Of a DNA stretch of 64,000 nt, positions 27,199 through 38,555 are shown one piece after another. Position 1 is the first letter of the stretch; every line of letters starts with the position of its first letter. This DNA comes from Tetracentron sinense (taxonomy: Eukaryota; Streptophyta; Magnoliopsida; Trochodendrales; Trochodendraceae): positions 9,490,501 to 9,554,500 of the forward strand of contig CM026571.1 of the NCBI GenBank assembly GCA_015143295.1, given 5' to 3'. The translations under genes were made by a program, and so were the position numbers. Under the pieces are notes generated by a model, which made no database searches, was not told where the DNA came from, and saw nothing but the letters and a program-made list of their open reading frames with translations.

Positions 27199-28435
27199 AT
27201 GACGTCTCAGCACCCGGATCCCGCTCCATCATCCTCTACTGGTATGTCATAGGATAGTTTAAATTATTACAATGCATATTCTCATTGTATTTGATCGCTA
27301 ATTGATATTAACAATAATGCCTTTTACTACAGCTCTGAGGAAACGAGGTCCAAATAAGCTGAAGAGTGTGCAGGAGGCCACGCAATCTATGAATGTGGAG
27401 GCTAATCCCCTAGGGCAGCCCTGCAGCGACGAGGAGTGTCCGCTAGCACACTTCATTGAGTTATTAGTCAGGGACACCAATTTACTCCCCATAACAATGA
27501 AGGACTGGAGGAAAGTCCCAATGGAGCGGAAGACAATGTTCTTCGATACCGTTAGTGTAAGAAATCCCTTCTTCATATCATGCAATTTTAGTTCCTCTTT
27601 TTTGCATTTTCTACTTAAATTCTTGTGAGATGATTTTGTGACTTGATTTTGAAGGCAAAATTTAAAATTGAGGGTCCGAAGGTGAAAAAGTGGGTGCTCG
27701 GCAAAATGGGTAGTCTTTGGAGGGGGTGGAGGAATGAAATTAAAGGCAATTTTTTTATCCGGAGATGCCACTACACGAGCAGTATGATTGTCATGACTAT
27801 TGAGTGAATCCCGCCTAGTGCCTCATTACGTAGATTATTTGCATACAGAGGAAGCAAAGGTATGGAATTGAACGTCACTTTTATGTTTACGCTCATGTCA
27901 GTTTATTATTTCCTTTAAATAAAGTGTCTCCATGAGCATTAATAGTGTTATAGGTAATTGCGGCAGAGAATAAGGCAAAGCATGTCAAACTAACAATGTC
28001 CCACACTACTGGGACGAAGCCATACTTTCGCTACCGCGCGGAGCATGTATATTTTGACATGTTACTTTCAATCTTGTTTCTTGGTTGAAGTAGATTTAGC
28101 AATACTTATTTGGGAAGCGTTGGTGTTGGGTTAAGAAAGGGAGATAAGGATTTTGTGGGTGTAGATCATGGAAAGGAATTGGGTATGGAATAAAATGACG
28201 ATTGGGTATGGAATAAAATGGCAAAACTATCATTGAGGCTTGCCCAAACTTTAGCTTATAACTTTCTTTGTATTCATAATACTATGGATAGAGAGAAACG
28301 TGGAGTGTGATAGGATAGATAGAGACGTGGTTAATCAAATGTAAGAAGGTGGAGGTCAAGAGACGTGTCTTTGCGGTTAGTAACCATCTTCTCCAATAGA
28401 TTAATGACATGTGGCATAACAACCCTAAAATTCCG

Positions 28436-28672
28436 ATGAGAGGGGCATCGGATTGTCTCTGGCAATGCTAGAAAAATGGTCTTGGGCTCCCATACATCCT
28501 CTAACATGTGGCGATAAAAGGGAAGAGATATCAAGTGGGGAGAAGTCAAAATCATGGGGACAAAATGAAATGACTTCTCCCCTTTTTTATTGCCACATGT
28601 CGAAGGATGTATGGGAGCCCGAGACCATTTTTCTGGCTTCTACCAGAGACAATCCAATCCCGATTAGAGGAG
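28436..28672. repeat. foldback (inverted repeat) element in the transposase intron
   Basis: The left arm 28446-28545 (GGATTGTCTCTGG ... GGGCTCCCATACATCC ... ACATGTGGCGATAA ... GGGGAGAAGTCA) pairs with the right arm 28568-28665 (TGACTTCTCCCC ... GGATGTATGGGAGCCC ... CCAGAGACAATCC). Arms are about 100 bp with a loop of about 22 bp. No coding capacity. Confidence 0.8.
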
Positions 28673-29104
28673 TGCAGGAGTGCAGGACTAAGTATTGGAA
28701 CCATTTCCTTGCTTTAATTTTTTTTTGATACTCCTTGCTTTAAACTAGTATCTTAGTTAGGCCATCAGGGTGGAAGGCGGCCCTAGTAAATGAAAAGAAA
28801 AATTCAACCAACACATTATCTCTCATTCTCTCGTTATAATAATAGAGATATTTTAGAATGTGTTTATTTTTGTTACTCTTAATGTTGTCTACTTGCACAC
28901 TAAATATCTATAAGAAGGGAACAACGAACACATTAATTGTACAATAACAACAGTTTTTTTTTTTAATAGAAAGATGGAACCGTGGGAATTTTCATTCATA
29001 GGCAATGAGCGACCCAACATCTTTAACAAGTACTACACTGAAACTAAAGCAATATTAGAAATATTACAACAAAGAAGCTACAAACAAACTCACATAATGT
29101 TCAA
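28673..29104. other. transposase intron, nothing recognised
   Basis: AT-rich sequence. On the minus strand TCTCTATTATTATAACGAGAG near 28853 resembles a Helitron 5' start, but no matching 3' end was found. Confidence 0.35.
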
Positions 29105-29509
29105 CTAGCGGGTGGCACGTGCGATGCACGTGAGAGCGAGGGGAAGGAGTTAACGACAGTTAATAGGAGTAAAAAGGGGCACGTGTTAACCCACGAGTGC
29201 GATTGAACTCGCTAGTGGCACGTGCGATGCACATAAGAGCAAGGGGAAGGAGTTAACCACAGTTAATAGGAGTTAGAAGGGTCATGTGTTAACCCGTGGG
29301 TGCGATTGAACTCTCCCTGAGTTCAATCACGATTGGCTGTGATTCAAAATAGATAGATGAGCAAGGGTAGCTTCGAAATTAAATCAAAGGCAGGGAGTAG
29401 TTTGGGAATTAAAGCAAACATTAAATCAAAGTTTTGTTTTTATATAAGGGTAGTATGGGAATTTCAGAAAAATCATCTACGGTTGTCTCTCGCATTATAA
29501 TAGTAAAGA
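29105..29509 (-). mobile_element. small non-autonomous Helitron, copy A
   Basis: Read on the minus strand it begins TCTTTACTATTATAATGCGAGAG and ends in the hairpin CACGTGC-ATC-GCACGTG, then CCACCCGCTAG followed by T, matching the Helitron TC...hairpin...CTRR|T layout. The 3' end, including hairpin and CTAG, is duplicated in tandem: the inner CTAG is at 29213-29216, 108 bp inside the outer one at 29105-29108. Copy B at 53105-53510 has the same structure. It is inserted in the CACTA transposase intron. Confidence 0.82.
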
Positions 29510-30148
29510 AGAAGCTACAAAGACAAAATGTTCAAATTTCACAAGAGGAAACCAAAGAATGCGAAGAAGAGAACAACGATTTTCATATCGAAATCTATGG
29601 TTTTTTAAGAGCTGCTGAGAAATACAGACTAGAATTATGGCTTACATAGAGTGTGAAACAGGAAAAACTGAAAAATGCAAACTAGGGTTTTAGATCTAGA
29701 AATGTACAAGAACATGAAACCAAAGCATTAAAGGAGCTGAAAGAGATGCATAAAAAGATAGAGAGGACAAAAGAGAATTAGCTTAGGGTTTCTGATCTAT
29801 GAAGGATGCGGTTGTAGATACAGATAAAATCTCAAACTAACACTACAGTCGATCTACGAATATTTGAAGCTTTTATTCAAGTGAGATCAACAAGTGGAAA
29901 AACTAGGGTTTTGATGAGATTGCAAGATAGCCAAACAACTTATTTTCGTTTTCTTAAGTCTCTGTCAGTCATTTTCATTTTCTTGTTTCTCTTCACACCT
30001 TCTTTGAAACATGTTGGCAAGTCATCAAAATTCAAAATTCAAAGAAAAGTGAAAGCTTTTTTCCTTGCAAGAAGTTTGGGGAGGACTTTGGAACACTCGA
30101 GAATTTTCTCTCCTCCACTAAATCACCCCATCTATTACTTATGGACTC
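29510..30148. other. transposase intron, nothing recognised
   Basis: Contains an open frame at 29881-30198 with a hydrophobic stretch but no recognisable domain. Treated as chance. Confidence 0.4.
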
Positions 30149-30303
30149 TGCTATTGAGACAACAAAGGGCCGAGACCACACCGACACTGTGCTTGTGATG
30201 CACGAATCTCAAAATTTCATTAAATCTGTTTTTGAATTTTTGAGATCCGTGCATCACATGCACAATCTTGGTGTGGTCTCGGCCCTTTGCGGTCTCACTA
30301 GCA
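30149..30303. mobile_element. foldback MITE, GCTAnTGAGACC family
   Basis: The left arm TGCTATTGAGACAACAAAG and the complement of the right arm TGCTAGTGAGACCGCAAAG continue into GGGCCGAGACCACACC, then an ATGCA/TGCAT segment and a TCTCAAAA/TTTTGAGA segment. The 155-bp element is almost all stem. Relatives are at 61417-61566 (anthocyanidin synthase intron) and, with similar ends, 59835-60149. Confidence 0.75.
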
Positions 30304-31268
30304 TTTTCTGTTACTCTGTTACAGTTAGTAGCTTCACCTTTTGAGGAGAGGTAGGTCCAAAAGCACATTGAGGAGTGTTAACCCTACTCTCTAGCTTTTC
30401 CTACTCTCAAGCCAACTACAACCACCTATCTAAGTTAAGTATTGCAAAAGTTTCAAGTGTGTACTCTATAGTGAGATTGGACGAGTGGTTGGCTCAGGTT
30501 GAGAGTAGAAAAGACATGAGAGTAAGGTTAGTGCTCGTCTTTAATATTTTTTTCCCCAAATTTTCATTATGGCCGCAACATGTCTTGTTGCTACCCTTCC
30601 TTCCACTAGTCAAGAAAACAATTATAAAATAAAGGTATCTGAGAAAAGTAGCTAGGGAAAGCACCTACACGTCAATGAGAGTTTGGAAGCTTTTGGCTGA
30701 GCCTAGGGTTAATGTTGAATTTAGAAAGAACCTATGTCGTTGGTACAACAACGACTATAAACCATAGAAACCAAATCACCACTTTAATATCTATGGAAGA
30801 TACGATGCATAAGTATATCCTTGATTTGATTCTTATTTGCATATCATTTTGCTTATCTGAATTTGTTTTGGTTAAACTGATTTTGTGCATCTGACTAAAA
30901 TTTGAACCCCACCCATGTATGCCTTAGTATGATCCCCTTTAGAGTCTGATCTATGAATGTCAAGAACTCATCCTCCTACATATGCCAACATATATAAATA
31001 CTTAAAACACATACATTCTTACATATAAGTTTATGTATTTGTACTATACATAGATAGATCAATGGTAGACATGCCTAGTAATCCGTACAATGTGAGAATA
31101 TTATTCTTAGTCCTTTCATTTTAATTTTAATTGATTGTATATAGTAAGGCTGACTATATACAATACCTACTCATGTGGATATACATATATATCTGATATC
31201 ATTACAAGAAACAATCATTTGCTAAGAAACAATTTATCATGAGAAGTAGTAAACTTTGAATATTTCAG
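30304..31268. other. transposase intron, nothing recognised
   Basis: AT-rich intron sequence up to the acceptor TATTTCAG at 31268. No domain or repeat was assigned. Confidence 0.4.
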
Positions 31269-31288
31269 ATTGTAAATTGTTCTCGCCG

Positions 31289-31370
31289 GTTTGCTTGGGT
31301 GGTGTGAGTATTCCCTTGTCTTTGCCTTCAGTCATTGCCTTGTGGTATGATTGAGTTTACCAAAAAAAAA
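31289..31370 (+). mobile_element. short SINE-like retroposon with target duplication
   Basis: The insert begins GTTTGCTTGGGTGGTGTGAG and ends TTTACC followed by an A run. It is bracketed by ATTGTTCTCGCCG at 31276-31288 and again at 31370-31382. The A tail plus a 13-bp duplication indicate LINE-mediated retroposition. It interrupts exon 5 of the CACTA transposase gene. Confidence 0.75.
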
Positions 31371-32249
31371 TTGTTCTCGCCGATAGCATCGGGCGCATCC
31401 TAAGGAGAGGAGTCCGATCGGATTGTGTTTTTTCTAGTCACTCATACGAAACGGGAAGGGACTCCTATGGATGCAACGTCCGCAGCGGCGATGATATGTA
31501 TACGCCTCTAAGAATCTACAATATTATCTGTGTTAAATTGTTTGTATTACCTCAAATTTAGTATCCGCTTATTCTAATTTGAGTCGTTGTCTATGGATTT
31601 CAGATGCAGATGAATGACCTCGCGTCCTAGTGCCTCGAGAATAGTGCCAGTAGCATCGCCTGGAATGAGATATTTACACAGGTCATGGGCACAGACATCA
31701 TGGGCGTATCCGTACATACGGGCACGGGGTCACGCCTACTTATATGCATGTGGCAAGCGTTGCAACAAAGACTGAGTAGTTGCGACGGATGTGTCATGAA
31801 TCCCAGGCTTGAGAAACCGCAACCGAGACTCGCCAGGCAGAGCTCGTTGCAATGATACAGTCACAGGGCACATTCATTTCCACACTGCAAGACACCGTCT
31901 CCAGAATGGAAGGTTATATGAATAGCTTTGGGCGGGAGATGAACAATATGCCCAACTTTCATCGTATGAAGCAAACGCTACTTTGCCATCGAACGATACC
32001 CAGTATAGATGACTTTATGTTTCACAAACATGTTTTTTTTGGCCCATTGCCCTCATGGATGAGATATTTGTGTGACATTATTATTTGAGACGATCATTTT
32101 ATTTATTTTAGCATACGTTGTGGATTGATACCTCTATTTTGGATTTTTATTAGAAATATACTTCAATTCATGTATATAAGATTGTGTTTGAACACAAGTT
32201 ATAGGTTAATAGGGTACTGAACTATATACAGGTTCTGTTTTTTTTTTTC

Positions 32250-32705
32250 GAAAGGGTATTAGCGACAGTAATATCACCGTCGCTAATATATATATATTTT
32301 TAAAAATCATATTATCAACGGTCAAATACTGTCGATATTAGAGTATATGAACCGTCGGTATATAAAGTTATACTGACGGTAACTACTCCTTTGGTATTTT
32401 TGATATTTGTGATGGTAATGTTTCCGTCGGTATAAAATTTTTTCCGATGGTTAATTACCTTCGGAATTTAATTCTAAACCGTCAAAAATATTAAAAACCG
32501 TCGGAACTATTTGAAAAAGGACTTGTTACTGACAGAAATTTTATTTATAGCAATGGTAATATTTCTGTTGGTATTAGTCACGGTTGCAATTTTCCGTCAG
32601 TATATGATTTAGTGACGCCTATATTACCAACGGTTAAAATTCCGTCGGTGCTTATTTTACCGGCAGAAATCGGTATATTACCGACGATTTAAGACCGTCT
32701 GTAAA
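32250..32705. repeat. CACTA subterminal repeat array
   Basis: More than fifteen copies, in both orientations, of an ACCGTCGGTAAT-like motif with variants such as TTCCGTCGGTA and GACGGTAA. These are presumed binding sites for the element's own DNA-binding protein. Confidence 0.85.
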
Positions 32706-32724
32706 AACCTCTTTTCTTGTAGTG

Positions 32725-33790
32725 GATCATGATCCATCTGATAAGAAATATTTTTACCCATCATGCAATTAAGGATCTACATATTTTTTATTTAATTTAT
32801 AGGAGGTAATCTTTTTTGTTCGAACACAATCATGCAGATTTGAGTTTTTTTTTTATTGCCGTTTTGCATGGATATGATGTAGATATATGTAGCGATCTTC
32901 GTTTTGTGATCTTCTAATATCCTTTGTCTTCGTTTATCTTTCGCTTTTAGAAGAACAAGCATCTCCTTGTTGATGATATCGAGTGCAGGACATGGATGTG
33001 AATTAGTTCTACTGGACAATCGTATAAGGAACAAATGAGAATGGATGGATAATTTAGATGTTCAGATTGCAGTCAACCAGTTATCAAATCAACCCCATTT
33101 TCATATATTTTTAATTAGATGATGGATTTTAAATTTTTGGGAAGCCCGTTATGTGATTTGAATATTTTGTTCATCTCATCTCATGTTTATTAGAGGTCAG
33201 AGAGAGGATTGTCATTAGGAAAAAAAATTATTCTAATGTCGATCGATTTGGTTTATAGATAAACTGGAAATATTATGGTTCAAATTGCAATAAGTATTAG
33301 CCATCCCAAAAACTGTACATGTTGGAGAGGCCGGCATCGTTTTGTGGTGATCATTGAGAAGAATCCACATAACTATATTAGCTAGAAAAACATAACAAAA
33401 AAAGTGTAGATAATTTTTTTTACAAAGTTTTTTTTTTTTTTTTGAGATTTTAAGATAATAATAATGATACTTCTAAACATAAATCCATGTAAGTACATGA
33501 AAACATGTTATTGATTTAAACTTCGAAAAGAAAAAAAAAAGTAACTCAAATCATCATAAATTCATGAATTGAAGTGAAACCTATGTATCGATGTTTAAAA
33601 CTATGTAATATGCACTAACTAATAATGATTAATCAATAATTAAAGGACAAAACTTACCTGATCATAAAATTCCCATATTGATTTTTAGCAAAACATTTGG
33701 TCGATTGAATGGTTGCATTTTGTTTTTGATCCCCCCCCAAAAAAAAAGAAATCATTGTTTTTGCATCTAATCAAAAAGTTAACTAAAACT

Positions 33791-33857
<67 letters not shown>

Positions 33858-34050
33858 AGGTGACTATTGACTAGTAAGCCAAGCTGATTATACCTTATAA
33901 TCAGCTCACCTCATTTATACCATTAGATCTCAACCAATGACCAAGATTAAAAGAGGGATTAAAAGAGGTTTTATTGTTATAATTTCTTGTTACCAAATAT
34001 GCCATTGGATAGTCCTTCTGTGAGTGCGAACAAAATTCCCTTCTCCCTAA
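32725..34050. other. intergenic, mostly unrecognised
   Basis: AT-rich. Includes a microsatellite (33794-33856) and a perfect 10-bp-arm hairpin GCTGATTATA/TATAATCAGC near 33880-33903. Confidence 0.45.
33794..33856. repeat. (TA)n(GA)n compound microsatellite
   Basis: About 14 TA units run directly into about 17 GA units. Confidence 0.95.
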
Positions 34051-34832
34051 GAGCATCTCCAACCGTCTTTTATAACTCTAAATATAGAGTGTTGGCTGGA
34101 AAATAGCACTCCATTTGTACTCTATATTTAGAGTTAGTCCTCTATAATGCTACAGTGACCCTCTATATTTAGAGGATGTGAGAGAAAATAGAGGATGACC
34201 TCTATAACACTACTCATCCCTTACAATACCATTTGTGTTCTTTTTTTGTCTCTCAACCTTTTTTTAAATGTCAATTGTATCCTTTTAATTTATTTTAATA
34301 ATTATAATTTAATATTGAAATTATTTTTATATTTTTTAAATAATTTTTAAATTTAATTCATCAATACAAGATGCAAAAAAAAAAAGCTAAATCCTATACA
34401 GTATCACTCCTTGAGGTCGTCACATATCTCTTTTGACACCCCTTAACCGTGGTTAAGATTCACCCACCCATCCTTGGTTTTTTTTTTAATATTAATTCTT
34501 TTTTTTAAATTAAAAACTATTTTTAATATTAAAAAACTCTAATAACAAACTTTAATATTTATTTTTAATCATTAGTGGTAATTTTGTGGGCCAATTATTT
34601 AGTTGTGGAGGCAAAAATGTTGAATTATTGAGTTTAAGAGAAAAAATTGGGAAAGAAAACATATGAAAACTATTTTTTAAAAAAAATAAATGAATAGTAT
34701 TATAGAGTTGGAATAGTTAGAATTCCTTCCCATTGGAGCAAATAACTTTAAAGTGGGGCCATCTCCTCTATATTATGTAGAGGAGATGCCAAAATAGAGG
34801 AGAGATATAGAGTATTGCGTTGGAATCACTTC
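34051..34832. mobile_element. non-autonomous DNA transposon, PIF/Harbinger-like termini
   Basis: The left end GAGCATCTCCAACCG and the complement of the right end GAAGTGATTCCAACG share the TCCAAC core of plant Harbinger/Tourist-type repeats. Inside both ends are repeated CTCTATATTTAGAG-like palindromes, and the middle is AT-rich. Flanks are CTAA on the left and TTAG on the right, compatible with but not proving a 3-bp TWA duplication. The end segment GGAATCACTTCTTAGCC is repeated 68 bp downstream (34822 and 34890). Confidence 0.6.
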
Positions 34833-35505
34833 TTAGCCTATATTTAGCACCTCCTCTCTCTCTATCATCTCATTCTTCCATCTCTTCTCTCGGAATCACT
34901 TCTTAGCCTATATTTAGCACCACATCAACTCTCTAGTTCAAGTATATATTTATGTATCATCTAACGATCAATCTGTTGAAGCAAAAAAGTGATTGATTGG
35001 ATGAGAATTGACAACCAGTTTGGGCATACTCTGAAGCAAGAATCTCTCAATAAGCTCCATTGTGGAGTCAATGGGGACTTGGTGTTGGTTTCTCACAAAA
35101 TCAGATACACAGTTACTTGAGGAATATTCCATTACCACTGAGATGCTCTTCAAAATTGGTAAAATTGGTTTACGATTTTTAAAATATCACTATAACAATT
35201 TTAATTGCCAAATATTTCCATCAACCACAAACTTTAGTGTGCGTGTACTTTAGGAAAACAATAATAGCATCATTCACCATGTTCTTAATCTTTTTCTATT
35301 GTTTCTTTCTTTTTCCTTGATTTGTGATCGTCTTTGTTGGTTGTCCTAGATAAGAACTGGACATGTGTTCAATAAACTGAGTTGTTGATGTTTGATCATT
35401 TGCAGACATACTTGGCAATCTAGATATTCATGTTATACTTCAAATGCACCAGGTGTTGGCTGAATTGACAATGAAGACAAACCCCCAATGGGGATGTTTC
35501 CCTTT
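34833..35505. other. intergenic, nothing recognised
   Basis: Non-coding. Holds the short direct repeat noted at 34890. Confidence 0.4.
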
Positions 35506-35651
35506 AGCTCCATTTGTTTTGATGTAAAAATAGTGGAAAACAAATGATACCCACGGAAAATAGCAATTGTCCTAAAGAAAATACACAAAAAATAACATTT
35601 TCCGTGAATTCATTTTTTTCCCCCTATTTTACATTGAAACAAACAGAGCCT
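35506..35651. mobile_element. hAT-like MITE
   Basis: The left arm AGCTCCATTTGTTTTGATG and the complement of the right arm AGGCTCTGTTTGTTTCAATG continue through TAAAATAG and CACGGAAAAT. The element is 146 bp, all stem, with no coding capacity. Confidence 0.7.
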
Positions 35652-36260
35652 TTCTAGGGGCTGTGATCAGCCACTCCTTGGCCTTAGCCTCTATGTGCTT
35701 CCCCGCACCCTCCCTATCCATGAAAACACCTCTCCCTCCAATCAGAAGATTGATCTCCATATCCTCTATAGTAGCAAACACCCCGTGGTATGCACGGGAG
35801 ATGAAACTAAATAAATGAGATGATAGAAGATTAAAATTTATAATACATTAGAAATTGACCTGCCCATATAATAAGAATGAATGACGATGACATTTCTAAA
35901 GGGTTTATAACCATCCAATTCACTAAATTTCAGTTTCAATTATTTCAGAAAATTTACGGTTAAAAACCAAATTTAAGTTCCAACAAACGTATGTATAGTA
36001 ACATAATTCAATTCCCAAAGAAACATATATCAAGACATGAAAATAGAAGAGCTACTTTACTCTCATAAAAACCATAAAAGAAGAGGTCGAACCTGATTTG
36101 GAAGATAACATCAGAATTCCCTATTTTGTCACTAAGATAACTAAAACAACTATTCTAATTTCATGAAATAGTCTGAAACACAAAAGATCCATTAGACAAA
36201 GAGAATAGATCCGACCTACACCAAAAAAAAAGAGAATAAGATCCTACCACATATATAGCC

Positions 36261-36528
36261 AGGGGCGGAGCCACATGGGGCCCGGGGGTTGAAGGCCCCC
36301 CCTGAAATTGAAAAAAAAACTTCCTACAGTATTAGTAGGGGTGTAGCTTGGGAGAGGGCAGAGCCAGGGAGACGGGGCTCTAGCCCCCCTACGCTTCTGA
36401 GAAAAAGAAATTTCTTATAAACAGACACAAGCAAATGTGATGGCCGGTGAATTTGGCCCTCAAAAAAAAAAATCCCCCTTAACCCCCTTTGTTAGCCCCC
36501 CTCAAACAAAATCCTGGCTCCACCCCTA
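36261..36528. mobile_element. hAT-like MITE with exact 8-bp duplication
   Basis: Starts CAGGGGCGGAGCCA and ends TGGCTCCACCCCTA, flanked by TATATAGC on both sides (36253-36260 and 36529-36536). It contains runs of C and A and no coding capacity. Confidence 0.85.
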
Positions 36529-36701
36529 TATATAGCCATCCCAAGAAAAAAATAACCTCAAAAACTCTGACCAAACGTGCTTTTAAGAATCAAGAATTTG
36601 ACCCTCACCACTCCTTTCGTCGGCATTAACCTCGGACCAATCGACTATTTCATATCTTACTCATCTTCTTCAACTTTCTTCTTTGGCTCTTATGCTCGCA
36701 T

Positions 36702-37234
36702 TGTTGGGATTCAAGAATAATAATGTTAAAACAAAACAAGATTATTCAAATACTGGATCTAGACCATGCAATCAACTTTTCTAGAATTCATAATCAAAAG
36801 GGGACACAGATTAAAAGAGATGATCTCATACCTTTCGCTGGAATTTCTCTATTCCCTTCACGATGTGATGCTGTGTTTCTCGGCGCTTGAGAGGAATGAG
36901 AGAGTCTTCTCTTTTCTCCTTAGGTCTGATTCAATGGGGCTTCCAATTGACGTAAGAGAAAAGAGGGACCCCCTCTTTGCTTTATATACCCTTGGAACCT
37001 TACCCATCATAAGATCCAAGGGTTAAGAGGGATCACACCAAAGATCTAACGGTCGCCAACCCTGACCATGTTGTTAGCTTTAATAACACTTAAAGAGTCC
37101 CTGTTTGATCACATCTCTTTAGTGGGACCCATTATCCTTAACATTCTCTATTGACAGCAATACAATCCGAGTTTTGAAAACTAAGGATTGCGCCAGACCA
37201 CATAGGTTTTTATTTAATAAGAAAAACCCTAACA
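36702..37234 (-). repeat. 3' LTR of the gag-only element
   Basis: 533 bp, TG...CA. A near-identical copy lies at 41157-41687. The left flank is CGCAT (36697-36701). Confidence 0.95.
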
Positions 37235-38555
37235 ATCTCCCACTTGGTCCAAGCAATACTTAAATAAAATAAAATGACTTTTCGGATTGAACAACCTTAA
37301 AAACATGAGTAGCCACTCTTTTAATTTTGAAAAACATTGCTGTCGAGAATTAAGTGTTCTTTAACTGTCACTTTGATTCAAAAGCACCACTAACGGTGAT
37401 CATGGAAGCATTTAGCATCTACTAGTGTTCATTTACTATGATACAAGCCACTCCATGGTCAAACAGCTAGTAATACTAATGTTTCAGAGCGGTTCTTTAT
37501 GATGGCAAGGTATGGTGTGATATGGACTATACACAACCTTATGTGATCAAAATGTATACGTCCAAAAATTGTCCATGCTACATGCATTTAAGCATATGCA
37601 TGTCATTCCGATACTTTACGGCAACCGCCATGTGAAGTCCATCACCTTGTATCCAGAATGAAGGCCTCAAACATGGTGCCCAACCATGTTCAGCCCAAGC
37701 AACTTGAGAGCTTTGTGCGAGGCTCTCGAGCAAACCTGACATCAATGACATCCGTCATGTGAAGTTCATCACTTGATGTCTTTACCTTTTGCACGTGCAT
37801 TCAAATACATAACTATAATCAAATGATGCATCAATTATTTAATTTGCATAACCATAACATATCAATATCTGAGAGTGTAAAACAATGACATGTATATCAT
37901 ATAAATGTCTGGAATATAAAACAATGAACAATACTCCCACTAAATAAAAGAATCAAACGATTCTAAAAGGTTCCATAATAGTGACAAGTTCTTTAAAAAA
38001 ATTTTGGTGGAGAGTTCTTTACTTAATGGGTTCACAATCCAAACATGCAACAACACAGAATCTGATGAGGATTTCAAACTATCTTGAAATCAAGCAAAAT
38101 CAGAGTCTGAATAACTTTTAAATTTCTAGTTCGATATATCTCTTGTAAACCAAACTGAAATCCTATGAGATAACTCCAAACGTCTAGAAATATGATCTCT
38201 GGTAATCTTAATATCCAAAATATAACTTACAAACCTGCTCCCACTGACCTTAACATATGTCTGATGTTAACAAACATACAACAAGAATGATATAAAATAC
38301 GAGACAAGTTTAGCTAATAAAGATCATCTACTAATATATTACTACTAACTGTCTGAAAAATATGTCTAATGGAGAGTGTACTCCCCTCAATGATAAAATT
38401 AAACTGTATCCAATCCAATAATATCTCGCCTAAACAACGGCACAATGAAAATAACATCTAATAGTAAAAACCAGAAACAAAGTCTAATACTAATCAGCAA
38501 GTTCCAACAGCCTCTAATACTGTTGGTGTAGAGTTCTTCAAAAATCAGCAGCTCA
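37235..38555 (-). other. gag-only element, 3' non-coding part
   Basis: About 1.3 kb between the gag stop and the 3' LTR. No pol-type motif was found in any frame I examined. Confidence 0.6.

Larger units (their letters stand above)
27199..32090 (+). pseudogene. Ptta/En/Spm plant transposase gene (TNP1-like), decayed
   Basis: An accessory protein of CACTA elements expected to bind subterminal repeats. Likely exons: 27199-27241, 27333-27556, 27655-27859, 27954-28046, 31269-31497 and 31604 to about 32088. The first two junctions keep phase. Family landmarks in order are RGPNKLKSV (exon 2), DWRKVP (exon 2), VKKWVLGKMGSLWRGWRNEI (exon 3), a TTGTKPYFRYRAEH-type segment (exon 4), a FFLVTHTKRDGT segment (exon 5), and NEIFTQVMGTD with a coiled-coil-like SQGTFISTLQDTVSRMEGYM tail (exon 6). 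An in-frame TGA at about 27806 precedes a frame change in exon 3, a TAG lies near 31628 in exon 6, and exon 5 is split by a SINE-like insert. The 3.2-kb intron 28047-31268 hosts later insertions. It cannot make a full protein now. Confidence 0.8.
23574..32724 (+). mobile_element. CACTA (En/Spm) DNA transposon, 9.15 kb, with nested insertions
   Basis: The left end CACTACATGAAAAG and the right end (complement) CACTACAAGAAAAG are CACTA termini. Subterminal repeats of the ACCGTCGGTAAT type cluster at 23640-23815 and, densely and in both orientations, at 32250-32705. This arrangement is typical of the superfamily and links the two ends to one element. The interior carries a plant transposase (Ptta/En/Spm) gene at 27199-32090. 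The main TNP2-type transposase was not found. The flanking triplets TCA and GAT do not match, so the expected 3-bp duplication is absent or decayed. Later insertions include a gypsy fragment, a Helitron, foldback elements and a SINE-like insert. Confidence 0.82.

Noticed and set aside
33880-33903. Perfect short hairpin as a terminator or microRNA precursor.
   Set aside because: The stem is only about 10 bp, too short for a plant miRNA, and no gene abuts it.
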